Positions 1-5,798 are shown, counted from the first letter of the stretch. The stretch is 5,798 nucleotides of DNA from Sedimenticola_A endophacoides (GCA_003062345.1 PQCO01000172.1:1-5798), one strand, 5' to 3'. A program made the numbers and translations. The notes: a model not told the origin generated them from the letters alone.

Positions 1-308
1 CAGGCCCGTCCGCCGCTTATCAATACCGCCTGAGCGATTTCCGATGCGGAGCGGTAGTGACTCATTTCCGTCCGGAAAGGTCATGGTATGCCCAATGGCT
101 GGGATTTTTCCTCATCAGCCGCGCCAAATGGACGCTACAACCCCGAAAAAATGATCGTCGCCCCGCTAACAGTTACCGGCCTGCCTAGTTCTCGGCTAAT
201 ACCCTAGTCTGGTTGTACGGTATTTGTGGTCACCTAATGGTTTATGAAACATTCGGGCTAAGACCGGTTTTTCCCTTTCTGCTGCTGATGGTGGCCATGG
301 AATCTCCG

Positions 309-343
309 AAAAGTGCTACAAGAAATATTTTTGTAGCACTTTT
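309..343. repeat. 13-bp perfect inverted repeat with TTGTAGC heptamers
   Basis: AAAAGTGCTACAA (309-321) and TTGTAGCACTTTT (331-343) form a perfect 13-bp inverted repeat around a 9-nt AT-rich loop. The heptamer TTGTAGC occurs at 331-337 and 342-348, 11 bp apart, and inverted at 315-321 and 134-140. The spacing of about one helical turn and the position beside a presumed attachment site suggest protein-binding sites, for example arm-type integrase or excisionase sites. As RNA it could form a hairpin with a short U run and act as a weak terminator. Confidence 0.6.
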
Positions 344-419
344 GTAGCAACTATTTATCAAAAATACGCAAATTTAAGCCAATTTTTAGCAAACACACAC
401 ATACTAGAAACCGCCACAA
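344..419 (+). promoter_or_regulatory. AT-rich leader and likely promoter region of dusA
   Basis: This AT-rich stretch immediately precedes dusA and must hold its promoter if the gene is expressed from here. I see no convincing -35/-10 pair: TTGTAG at 342-347 has only the poor match TACGCA 17 bp further on. No strong Shine-Dalgarno sequence precedes the ATG, only an A-rich AGAAA near 406-410. The composition differs from the rest of the window and fits an element-supplied leader. Confidence 0.3.
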
Positions 420-1427
420 ATGACTGATTTAACAGTATGTAACAAAGACTTAGCAAGAAAAACCATAGATAGGCGACTATCCATTGCCCCTATGCTGGAC
501 TGGACCGATCGCCACTGCCGGTTTTTCCTGCGGCTGATCACCCGGCACGCCCTGCTGTATACCGAAATGGTCACCACTGGTGCGCTCCTCCACGGCGACC
601 GGGCGCGCTTTCTGGACTTCGATCCGGCGGAGCACCCCCTTGCCTTGCAGTTGGGGGGCAGCGAACCGGTTGAACTCGCCGCCTGCGCCAGGCTGGGGCA
701 GGCGTGGGGCTACGACGAGATCAATCTGAACGTCGGCTGCCCTTCGGACAAGGTGCAGTCGGGGCGCTTCGGGGCCTGCCTGATGGCCACCCCCGCCCTG
801 GTCGCCGACTGCGTGGCGGCGATGCGGGACGCGGTCGGGATCGAGGTCACGGTCAAGCACCGCATCGGCATCGACGACCGCGACAGCTACGGCGAGCTGT
901 GCGATTTCGTCGGCCGCGTGGCTCAGGCGGGGACCCGGACCTTTATCGTGCATGCCCGCAAGGCGTGGCTGACCGGCCTCAGCCCCAAGGAGAACCGCCA
1001 CATCCCTCCTCTCCGCTATGAGACGGTGCATCGACTCAAACGCGACTTTCCCGCTCTGGAGATCATCATCAACGGCGGCATCACCTCCCTGGAGCAGGCC
1101 CGCTCGCAGCTGCCGGTGGTCGACGGAGTGATGATCGGTCGCGCCGCCTACCACCACCCCTGGCTGCTGGCCGGGGCGGACCGGGAGTTCTTCGGCGACG
1201 ACCAGGGCGGGACCAACCGCCACCAGATCATTGAGCGCCTGATCCCCTACGTAGAGCGTGAGTTGGCCTCCGGCACCCCCCTCGGGCGTATCACCCGGCA
1301 TATCCTGGGGTTGTTTCAGGGCCAACCCGGGGCCAGGGCGTGGCGCCGTCACATCAGTGAGCACGCGCACCGCCCGGGGGCCGGACCGGAGGTGATCGTA
1401 GAAGCGGCTTCGCGGGTGCCAACATGA
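420..1427 (+). CDS. dusA: tRNA-dihydrouridine(20/20a) synthase DusA
   Basis: This FMN-dependent, NADPH-using enzyme reduces uridine to dihydrouridine in the D-loop of tRNAs (U20/U20a). The 335 residues match the usual DusA length. Visible motifs are APMLDWTDRHCR (24-35), the LNVGCPSDKVQSG segment (103-115), the catalytic cysteine in GACLM (C120), FMN-contacting K146 in VKHRIG, HARKAWL (178-184), then GLSPKENR, the phosphate-binding NGG (218-220) and IGRAAY (239-244). The C-terminal helical domain carries the DusA-type GQPGARAWRRH (301-311). The start is fixed within a few codons, because an in-frame TAG lies at 405-407. The first 20 or so codons are rich in rare AT-ending codons (TTA, ATA, AGA, CTA) and resemble nothing conserved, whereas residues after about 21 are typical. 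The N-terminus therefore seems to have been supplied by DNA inserted upstream. The enzyme core is intact and probably functional. Confidence 0.95.
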   Translation: MTDLTVCNKDLARKTIDRRLSIAPMLDWTDRHCRFFLRLITRHALLYTEMVTTGALLHGDRARFLDFDPAEHPLALQLGGSEPVELAACARLGQAWGYDEINLNVGCPSDKVQSGRFGACLMATPALVADCVAAMRDAVGIEVTVKHRIGIDDRDSYGELCDFVGRVAQAGTRTFIVHARKAWLTGLSPKENRHIPPLRYETVHRLKRDFPALEIIINGGITSLEQARSQLPVVDGVMIGRAAYHHPWLLAGADREFFGDDQGGTNRHQIIERLIPYVERELASGTPLGRITRHILGLFQGQPGARAWRRHISEHAHRPGAGPEVIVEAASRVPT

Positions 1428-1793
1428 AACGCCGAAGCGGGCAGATCGACAGCTATATCACACGCGACGGCTCTGTGATCCGTGAACTCCTGCACCCCTC
1501 GCGGGACCCGATACTCAATCAGAGCATCGCCGAGGCAAGCGTTGAACCAGGAGTGACCACTCACCTCCACCGTCATCATCAAAGCGAAGAGGTGTACTAT
1601 GTACTCAGGGGTGCGGGGGAGATGCGCCTGGGCGACAGGCGCTTTTCCATCGCCCCCGGAGACACCATCCTGATCCCCCCCCGGCACCCCACACCAGTTG
1701 CACAACAGCGGATCGGAGGCGCTGGTCATCCTCTGCTGCTGTAGCCCCGCCTATTACCACCAGGACACCGAGTTGCTGGATGAGTGCAATTGA
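1424..1793 (+). CDS. Small cupin-domain protein, frameshifted near its C-terminus
   Basis: This is a single-domain cupin of the mannose-6-phosphate-isomerase-like type; its substrate is unknown. It overlaps the dusA stop by ATGA, which implies co-transcription and translational coupling. Cupin motif 1 is complete: G43, H49, H51, E56 and G63 in the pattern G(X)5HXH(X)4E(X)6G. In the raw reading the frame leaves the family after P86 and stops at 1744 (106 aa). If one C is removed from the C8 run at 1675-1682, motif 2 reads perfectly as G79(X)5P85XG87(X)2H90(X)3N94. The protein then continues through a Cys-Cys-Cys segment and ends at 1793 with 122 residues. The unshifted product lacks the metal ligand H90. 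The extra C may be a sequencing error, a real mutation or a slippage site; the sequence alone cannot tell. Confidence 0.85.
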
Positions 1794-1839
1794 CCGATCC
1801 CATTGCCCGGCGGGCCGTTTTATTCCATGATGCGAGTCC

Positions 1840-2751
1840 ATGAAGCTGTCTGAAATCACCACCGGCCTGCTGCTCCTGGCGTTGATACTACCGGCCGCAG
1901 CACTCGCCACCCCTCCCGGGGTGGCCGAGCAGTGGCGCCACCTCGACCCCAAGAGCCTGAAACTGCGCTCCAAGAACGCCCTGATCACCGACAGCGGCGG
2001 CGATCTGGTCTACGCGAAGGAGGCCGACGTCCCGGTACCCATCGCCTCCATTACCAAGCTGATGACCGCCCTGGTGATCCTCGATTCGGGGGTGGACATG
2101 GAGGAACGGATCAAGATCACCAAGGCGGACCGCGACCTGCTGCGGCTCACCGGTTCACGTCTGCGCTACGGCGCCACCCTTCCGCGCCGGGAGTTGCTGC
2201 TGCTGGCCCTGATGTCATCCGAAAACCGTGCCGCCAGCGCCCTGGCGCGCACCTTCCCGGGTGGCGCCGGGGCCTTTGTCGCGGCGATGAATGAGAAGGC
2301 CGCCGAGTTGGGCATGACGGCGAGCCGTTTCGTCGATGCGACCGGCCTGGACGCAGGCAACATCGCCAGCGCCCGCGATCTCGCCCGACTGGCCGGCGCC
2401 GCCTACCAACAGCCTTTAATCCGTAATTTCACCACCAGCACCAAGGCGACGGTCAGGCCCTACAAGCGGCTAGGCCCCCTGGTTTACGGCAACACCAACC
2501 GCCTGCTCAAGCGCAGCAGCTGGCAGATCGGGCTGAGCAAGACCGGTTATATCAACGAGGCGGGACGCTGCCTGGTGATGCGGGCGAAGATCGACGGCGA
2601 GGCGCTGACCATGATCTTCCTCAACGCCTACGGCAAGCTGACCCCGCTTGGCGACGCCGGACGCCTGCGCCGCTGGATCGAGAACGCCAGCGACAAGCGC
2701 TCCCAGCTGGCCCAGGACAAGACCTCCCGGAAGGAGGACGACGGCGCCTGA
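1840..2751 (+). CDS. pbpG: D-alanyl-D-alanine endopeptidase, PBP7 family (peptidase S11)
   Basis: This periplasmic penicillin-binding protein cleaves D-Ala-meso-DAP cross-links in peptidoglycan. It has a signal peptide with a hydrophobic stretch (about residues 9-20) and a likely cleavage after ALA23. The three active-site motifs of serine penicillin-binding enzymes are all present: SITK (S70-K73), SEN (S127-N129) and KTG (234-236). The surroundings match the PBP7 type: PIASITKLMTA, LLALMSSENRAA, FPGG, then KTGYINEAGRCLVMR, and a C-terminal RLRRWIE. At 303 residues it is close to the E. coli protein (310), and it lacks the extra C-terminal domain and amphipathic anchor of PBP5-type carboxypeptidases. 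A charged tail rich in K, D and E ends it. It lies 46 bp after the corrected cupin stop on the same strand, so it may be read from the dusA transcript. A carboxypeptidase role is possible but the motif context favours an endopeptidase. Confidence 0.92.
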   Translation: MKLSEITTGLLLLALILPAAALATPPGVAEQWRHLDPKSLKLRSKNALITDSGGDLVYAKEADVPVPIASITKLMTALVILDSGVDMEERIKITKADRDLLRLTGSRLRYGATLPRRELLLLALMSSENRAASALARTFPGGAGAFVAAMNEKAAELGMTASRFVDATGLDAGNIASARDLARLAGAAYQQPLIRNFTTSTKATVRPYKRLGPLVYGNTNRLLKRSSWQIGLSKTGYINEAGRCLVMRAKIDGEALTMIFLNAYGKLTPLGDAGRLRRWIENASDKRSQLAQDKTSRKEDDGA

Positions 2752-2763
2752 GGCGCCCGCCCC

Positions 2764-4326
2764 CTAGCCGCAGCGCTCTGCGACCCGCCCCACCCAGGTC
2801 GCGTCATCCGGGATCAGGACGAGGGTGTGTTCGCGCTCATCGTCATCCAGGGGCCGATAGCCGGCCAACTGCCGCTCCAGCACCTCAAGCCCCGCCTCGG
2901 AGACGTCGCCGCCACGGGCGGCGCGTCGTTCGACCCGTTCCCGCAACAGCGCCTCCGGAACCTGTAGATCCAGCACCAGCACCGGGCAGCCCAGCTCTTC
3001 GGCGAGCCCGTAGAAGGGTTCACGCTGGGCACGATCGAGAAAGGTGGCATCCACCAGCACCGCGTAACCCGCTGCTAGCACCTCACCGGCAAGGGCGTGC
3101 AGATGCGCGTAGGTGCGCCGGGTGAACTCTGCGCTATAGATTCCACCGTCCAGCGCCGAACCGCTGCTGTCACGGGCCCGCAACCCGGCCAGGCGCTTGC
3201 GCTCCACGTCCGAGCGCAGCCAGATGGCCGGGACCCTGCCCAGCAGATCCCGCGCCTTGGTGCTTTTGCCCGAGCCCGAGGGACCCCGGGTCAGCATCAG
3301 GCAGGGAGACGCGTCCCGCATGTAGCCCTCGGCGAGTGCGAGATAGGCGCGGAAAGCGGTGTAGTCCGGCTTGGCGGGAGGCACCGCCTGGGAGGCCATG
3401 ATCGCGGCCACCTTGGCACGTACCATGGCCCGATAGACCTGATAGAAGCGCAACAGCGCCACCCCCTCGTAATCCCCGGTCTCCGCAAGATAGCTGTTGA
3501 GGGCCCGGGTCGCCAGCTCCGGTCGCCCCTTTTCCTGAAGATCCATCAGCAGGAAGGCCAGCTCGCTCATGGTATCGATCCAGCGCAGCCCGGGGTTGAA
3601 TTCGATCCCGTCGAAGATCAGCGGACCCGCCCCGACCAGGGCGATGTTGCCGAGATGGAGATCGCCATGGCATTCGCGGATATAACCGTCGCGCTTGCGC
3701 CGGGGCAGCAGCTCGCCCAGCGCCTGGTAGCGCTGGCGCGTCCAGTGCTCCAGCGCCTCCAGGCGCGGGGTTACCTCCGCATCGTCCACCAACTGCCGGA
3801 TGTGGGTAAAGTTGTCCCACATCGGCTGCGCCAGATGGGCCGGCTCGCCATACTCGCTGGCGGCGGGGGCCTGGGCGATCTCCCCGTGAAAACGGGCCAC
3901 CCGCCGGGCAATGGTATCGATCACTGCGGGGTCGAGCAGATCGAGGCGGTTCGACAACACTCCCCGCTGATCGAACCTGCGCATGCGCACCACATACTCC
4001 AGGGGTTCACCATCCCCCCCCAGCACAGGCTGCCGGAGGGTGCCGGTGATCGGCAACACACCGAGGTAGATCCCCGGGGCCAGGCGGGCATTGAGACGCA
4101 GCTCCTCCTCACAGCAGAAACGGCGCCGCTCCAGGGTGGAGAAGTCGAGAAAACCCAGGTCGAGGGGCTTTTTGATCTTGTAGGCGTACTCCCCGGCAAG
4201 GATCACGCTGGAGATGTGAGTGGTGATCAGCTCCTGCTCCCCCGCATCTTGCAGATGCCGCAGAAGACCCTCGATCAGCGCGCGGTGATCCGCCTCGGTT
4301 TGGATGGCCTGTGGTGACTCATTCAT
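2764..4326 (-). CDS. Two-domain protein: APH-like phosphotransferase fused to P-loop kinase
   Basis: This 520-residue cytoplasmic protein joins two phosphotransfer modules. Residues about 30-335 form an aminoglycoside-phosphotransferase-like fold of the COG2187 type. It has a candidate ATP lysine in YAYKIKKPLDLGFLDFS (K50 or a neighbour), the catalytic loop CHGDLHLGN (D222, N227) and the metal-binding IFDGIEFN (D239/E242). Residues about 342-520 are a COG0645/zeta-like P-loop kinase with Walker A GPSGSGKST (348-356), SDVERKRL (372-379) and DATFLDRAQR (426-435). The same architecture occurs in many proteobacteria and in mycobacterial Rv2004c; substrates are unknown. It should not be called a resistance gene. 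The ATG is preceded by AAAAGG about 10 nt away on the minus strand. It is transcribed divergently from the DUF2892 gene and converges with pbpG, leaving only 12 bp between the stops. All catalytic residues that I can place are intact. Confidence 0.88.
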   Translation of the reverse strand: MNESPQAIQTEADHRALIEGLLRHLQDAGEQELITTHISSVILAGEYAYKIKKPLDLGFLDFSTLERRRFCCEEELRLNARLAPGIYLGVLPITGTLRQPVLGGDGEPLEYVVRMRRFDQRGVLSNRLDLLDPAVIDTIARRVARFHGEIAQAPAASEYGEPAHLAQPMWDNFTHIRQLVDDAEVTPRLEALEHWTRQRYQALGELLPRRKRDGYIRECHGDLHLGNIALVGAGPLIFDGIEFNPGLRWIDTMSELAFLLMDLQEKGRPELATRALNSYLAETGDYEGVALLRFYQVYRAMVRAKVAAIMASQAVPPAKPDYTAFRAYLALAEGYMRDASPCLMLTRGPSGSGKSTKARDLLGRVPAIWLRSDVERKRLAGLRARDSSGSALDGGIYSAEFTRRTYAHLHALAGEVLAAGYAVLVDATFLDRAQREPFYGLAEELGCPVLVLDLQVPEALLRERVERRAARGGDVSEAGLEVLERQLAGYRPLDDDEREHTLVLIPDDATWVGRVAERCG

Positions 4327-4461
4327 GAAAATAACGCCTTTTCATATAAAATTGGTTGGTTATTGTATATTGAACGTGCATAAGGTCATGCTAATATATC
4401 GCCCGGGCCGCACGGGCGGCCAAATCGGCATACCGCCACACCCTATCCGGAGATCCACATC
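4327..4461. promoter_or_regulatory. AT-rich divergent promoter region
   Basis: This 135-bp gap separates two divergent genes. For the plus strand, TTGAAC (4370-4375) and TAATAT (4392-4397) make a good sigma70-type pair with a 16-bp spacer, giving a leader of about 57 nt. The leader contains GGCCGC-ACGG-GCGGCC (4406-4421), a 6-bp perfect hairpin. GGAG at 4449-4452 is the ribosome-binding site, 9 nt before the ATG at 4462. For the minus strand the -10 candidates (TATACA, complement of 4364-4369; TTATAT, complement of 4344-4349) lack a well-placed -35, so that promoter is less certain. I see no clear operator. Confidence 0.55.
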
Positions 4462-4662
4462 ATGACCGTCGACCGTCTCGTTATCGCCTTTGCCGGCCTG
4501 TTCATCCTGCTGAGCCTGCTGCTCTCCCAGTACCACAACATCAACTGGCTCTGGTTCACCGCCTTCGTCGGCGCCAACCTGCTGCAATCGGCCTTCACCG
4601 GCTTCTGCCCCCTGGCCATCATCCTGAAGAAGCTGGGCCGCCCCAGCGGTTCCGCCTTCTGA
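4462..4662 (+). CDS. DUF2892 (YgaP-like transmembrane domain) small membrane protein
   Basis: This 66-residue inner-membrane protein looks like a stand-alone member of the DUF2892 / YgaP transmembrane-domain family (PF11127). There are two hydrophobic segments, about residues 6-22 and 29-45. The conserved stretch WLWFTAFVGANLLQSAFTGF (29-48) is followed by CPLAIILKKLG (49-59), with the family's conserved cysteine at C49. In E. coli YgaP the same domain follows a rhodanese domain; no rhodanese is present here. The function of stand-alone members is not established, although links to sulfur or thiol chemistry have been suggested by that association. The gene has its own good promoter and ribosome-binding site and appears to be monocistronic, since the next gene is convergent. 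Confidence 0.88.
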   Translation: MTVDRLVIAFAGLFILLSLLLSQYHNINWLWFTAFVGANLLQSAFTGFCPLAIILKKLGRPSGSAF

Positions 4663-4673
4663 CCCGCTTCGCA

Positions 4674-4703
4674 GACAGGGAAGCGGAGGATCGCTGCCCT
4701 GTC
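4674..4703. terminator. Long hairpin between convergent DUF2892 gene and rimO
   Basis: GACAGGG (4674-4680) pairs with CCCTGTC (4697-4703). Inside, after one A/G mismatch, AGCG (4682-4685) pairs with CGCT (4692-4695) around a 6-nt loop, giving an 11-bp stem with one mismatch. An overlapping alternative pairs CCGCTTC (4664-4670) with GAAGCGG (4680-4686). The position between two converging stops fits a bidirectional terminator, but neither strand has a U-tract after the stem, so intrinsic termination would be weak or need a factor. Confidence 0.45.
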
Positions 4704-4714
4704 ATGCCGCCGGA

Positions 4715-5668
4715 TCACGCTTCCGTGTCCAGCGGCAGGGCGTACAGGTCGTGCGCATCGGCTCCGCTGACCCGCACCCGGATGAAATCACCCGGCTCCA
4801 GATCCCAGTCCCCATCGACCAGGACGCGGCCGTCGATCTCCGGGGCATCGGCGGCGCTGCGCGCGACCAGCCCCTGCTCCTCCACCTCGTCGATCAGCAC
4901 CACCAGCTCCCGTCCCACTTTCTCTTGCAGTTTGCGGGCGCTGATCTGGGCCTGCACCTCCATGAAGCGGGCAAGGCGTTGCCGCTTCACCTCTTCCGGC
5001 AACTGGCCGGGAAGCTGGTTGGCCGGCGCCCCCTCCACCGCCGAATAGGCAAAGGCGCCGACCCGGTCGAGCCGCGCCTCGCGCAGGAAATCGAGCAACT
5101 CCTCGAACTGCGCCTCGCTCTCCCCGGGAAACCCGACGATAAAGGTGCTGCGCAGGGTCAGATCGGGGCACTCCCGGCGCCAGCCGGCGATGCGCTCAAG
5201 TACCCGCTCCGCCGCCGCCGGACGCCGCATCGCCCGCAGCACCGCCCCGCTCCCATGCTGTAGCGGCATGTCCAGATAGGGCAGAATGTGCCCTTCGGCC
5301 ATCAGCGGTATCAGCTCATCCACACTGGGGTAGGGATAGACGTACATGAGACGTATCCACGCCTCCAGCTCTCCCAGCTCCTGGCACAACTCCCTGAGGC
5401 GGGTGCTGACCAGGTCGCCGCCGATGAGGTCGGGACGGTATTTGATATCCAGGCCATAGGCACTGGTGTCCTGGGAGACCACCAACAGCTCACGCACCCC
5501 CGCCTCGACCAGCTGCTCCGCCTCGCGCACCACCTCACCGATGGGCCTACTCACCAAGCCGCCACGCAGCTGCGGGATGATGCAGAAGCTGCAACGGTGG
5601 TTGCACCCCTCCGATATCTTCAGGTAGGCGTAGTGGCGCGGGGTCAGTTTCACCCCCTGGGGCGGCAC
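4715..5668 (-). pseudogene. rimO: Ribosomal protein S12 methylthiotransferase RimO, N-terminal domain missing
   Basis: RimO is a radical-SAM enzyme that adds a methylthio group to the conserved aspartate of ribosomal protein S12. What remains is the radical-SAM core with CNHRCSFC (C22, C26, C29 counted from the GTG at 5668), PQLRGGLVSRPIGE, SQDTSAYG, YVYPYP, LPYLDMPLQHGS and TFIVGFPGE, plus the C-terminal TRAM domain ending near 317. Full RimO is about 440 residues. The first 125 or so, the MTTase (UPF0004) domain that holds the three cysteines of the auxiliary [4Fe-4S] cluster, are absent. The GTG is not a natural start: it is the internal valine of the family's LVPxQGVKLTPRHYAYLK stretch. 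Upstream in frame, homology ends at the leucine codon 5669-5671, and a TAG stands at 5684-5686. Without the auxiliary cluster the product should not methylthiolate S12, so I call it a 5'-truncated remnant caused by the DNA to its right. Confidence 0.85.
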
Positions 5669-5671
5669 CAG

Positions 5672-5798
5672 ACAAGAGTGTCGCTACCTCGTGAAAGATT
5701 TTGGGACATCCCAGTCCCCAAAATCGACTCGCCAACGCGACAGCCGTTACTGCCCCGACCGTCCTGCGCTCATCACGACTCCGTCCCGCACATTGCAG
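5672..5798. mobile_element. Foreign-looking DNA interrupting rimO, partial
   Basis: From about 5672 to the window edge the sequence bears no relation to the expected rimO N-terminal coding region. It opens with a 64-nt imperfect palindrome. Two frames run off the edge: plus from a GTG at 5691, and minus from 5798 reading into antisense frames of rimO. Neither product is recognisable. An insertion-sequence end, the end of a larger element, a rearrangement or an assembly junction would all give this picture. The junction and the palindrome together favour a mobile element. Confidence 0.4.
5679..5742. repeat. 64-nt imperfect palindrome beside the rimO break
   Basis: GATTTTGGGAC (5697-5707) pairs with GTCCCCAAAATC (5714-5725), with one extra C, around the 6-nt loop ATCCCA. 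Further out, TGTCGC (5679-5684) pairs with GCGACA (5737-5742). Between the paired blocks lie unpaired arms of 12 and 11 nt. Each arm is thus an inverted copy of the pattern TGTCGC-N11/12-GATTTTGG(G)GAC. This could be a pair of transposase-binding sites at an element end or a structured recombination end. Confidence 0.6.

Larger units (their letters stand above)
1..480. mobile_element. Putative end of an element integrated in the 5' end of dusA
   Basis: No open frame here resembles a known protein. The stretch becomes strongly AT-rich from about 300. It carries a perfect 13-bp inverted repeat and four TTGTAGC heptamers (either orientation). The low-GC composition continues through roughly the first 20 codons of dusA and stops abruptly near 480, where the conserved DusA sequence begins. 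Established knowledge: a family of tyrosine recombinases integrates prophages and genomic islands at the 5' end of dusA, and the element supplies a new gene start. Inference: this is the dusA-side junction of such an element or its remnant. No integrase is visible, so the element body would lie left of position 1. A simple horizontally altered promoter region is the alternative. Confidence 0.45.

Noticed and set aside
1..84. Minus-strand ATG at 84 with 28 open codons running off the left edge
   Set aside because: No ribosome-binding site and no recognisable sequence. The fragment is too short to support as a gene, though it could be the start of one.
3..188. Plus-strand frame open from the left edge to a TAG at 186-188
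   Set aside because: The roughly 61 codons resemble no family I know. An open stretch this long is expected by chance here.
477..1370. A 297-codon open frame on the minus strand
   Set aside because: It is antisense to dusA, which is unmistakable, and its product looks like a shadow translation.
1790..1823. TTGACC and TTTTAT as a promoter for pbpG
   Set aside because: The spacing of 22 bp is too long for a sigma70 promoter.
2744..2758. GGCGCC-TGA-GGCGCC around the pbpG stop codon as a terminator
   Set aside because: The stem is only 6 bp with a 3-nt loop and no following T-tract. It is a plausible by-product of GC-rich alanine codons.
3097..4317. A 406-codon open frame on the plus strand
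   Set aside because: It lies entirely antisense to the kinase-fusion gene, whose product has clear motifs. The antisense product has low complexity typical of GC-rich shadow frames and no recognisable domain.
2764..4326. Kinase-fusion gene as an aminoglycoside resistance determinant
   Set aside because: The APH-like domain is of the COG2187 type fused to a P-loop kinase, a widespread chromosomal architecture not linked to resistance.
5547..5735. Minus-strand frame containing GLGCPK, reminiscent of the RimO N-terminal SLGCPK motif
   Set aside because: The match is only a few residues and arises inside the palindrome. The frame differs from rimO and the flanking residues do not fit the MTTase domain.
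5679..5742. Palindrome as an integron attC site
   Set aside because: The required GTTRRRY and RYYYAAC end boxes are not present in the right places.

Overview
The window is GC-rich by eye, except for AT-rich patches at about 300-480 and 4320-4400. It reads like a chromosome segment of a gammaproteobacterium. DusA, the PBP7-type endopeptidase and RimO all resemble their gammaproteobacterial forms closely. The gene mix (DUF2892 protein, APH/P-loop kinase fusion) would fit a Chromatiales-like lineage, but that placement is inference.

Layout. Positions 1-419 hold no gene I can support. This stretch has a 13-bp inverted repeat and four copies of the heptamer TTGTAGC, and it runs into an AT-rich, rare-codon start of dusA (420-1427, +). 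The 5' end of dusA is a known integration target for a family of tyrosine recombinases, so 1 to about 480 looks like the end of an integrated element that supplies a replacement dusA start. A small cupin gene (1424-1793, +) follows with an ATGA overlap and is broken late by one extra C in a C8 run. Next is a secreted D-Ala-D-Ala endopeptidase, pbpG (1840-2751, +). It converges with a large minus-strand gene for a two-domain phosphotransferase/P-loop kinase (2764-4326). An AT-rich divergent promoter region (4327-4461) separates that gene from a small DUF2892 membrane protein (4462-4662, +). The DUF2892 gene converges on rimO (4715-5668, -), with a long hairpin between them.

rimO has lost its N-terminal third. 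Homology stops at about 5671, an in-frame stop follows, and the remaining 127 bases are foreign-looking DNA that starts with a 64-nt imperfect palindrome, probably the end of a second mobile element or a rearrangement junction.

There is no single pathway. The content is housekeeping (tRNA dihydrouridylation, cell-wall trimming, S12 methylthiolation) plus two proteins of unknown role. The most noteworthy points are the two junctions in translation-modification genes, the frameshifted cupin and the uncharacterised kinase fusion. I found no CRISPR array, tRNA, rRNA or recognisable defence system.
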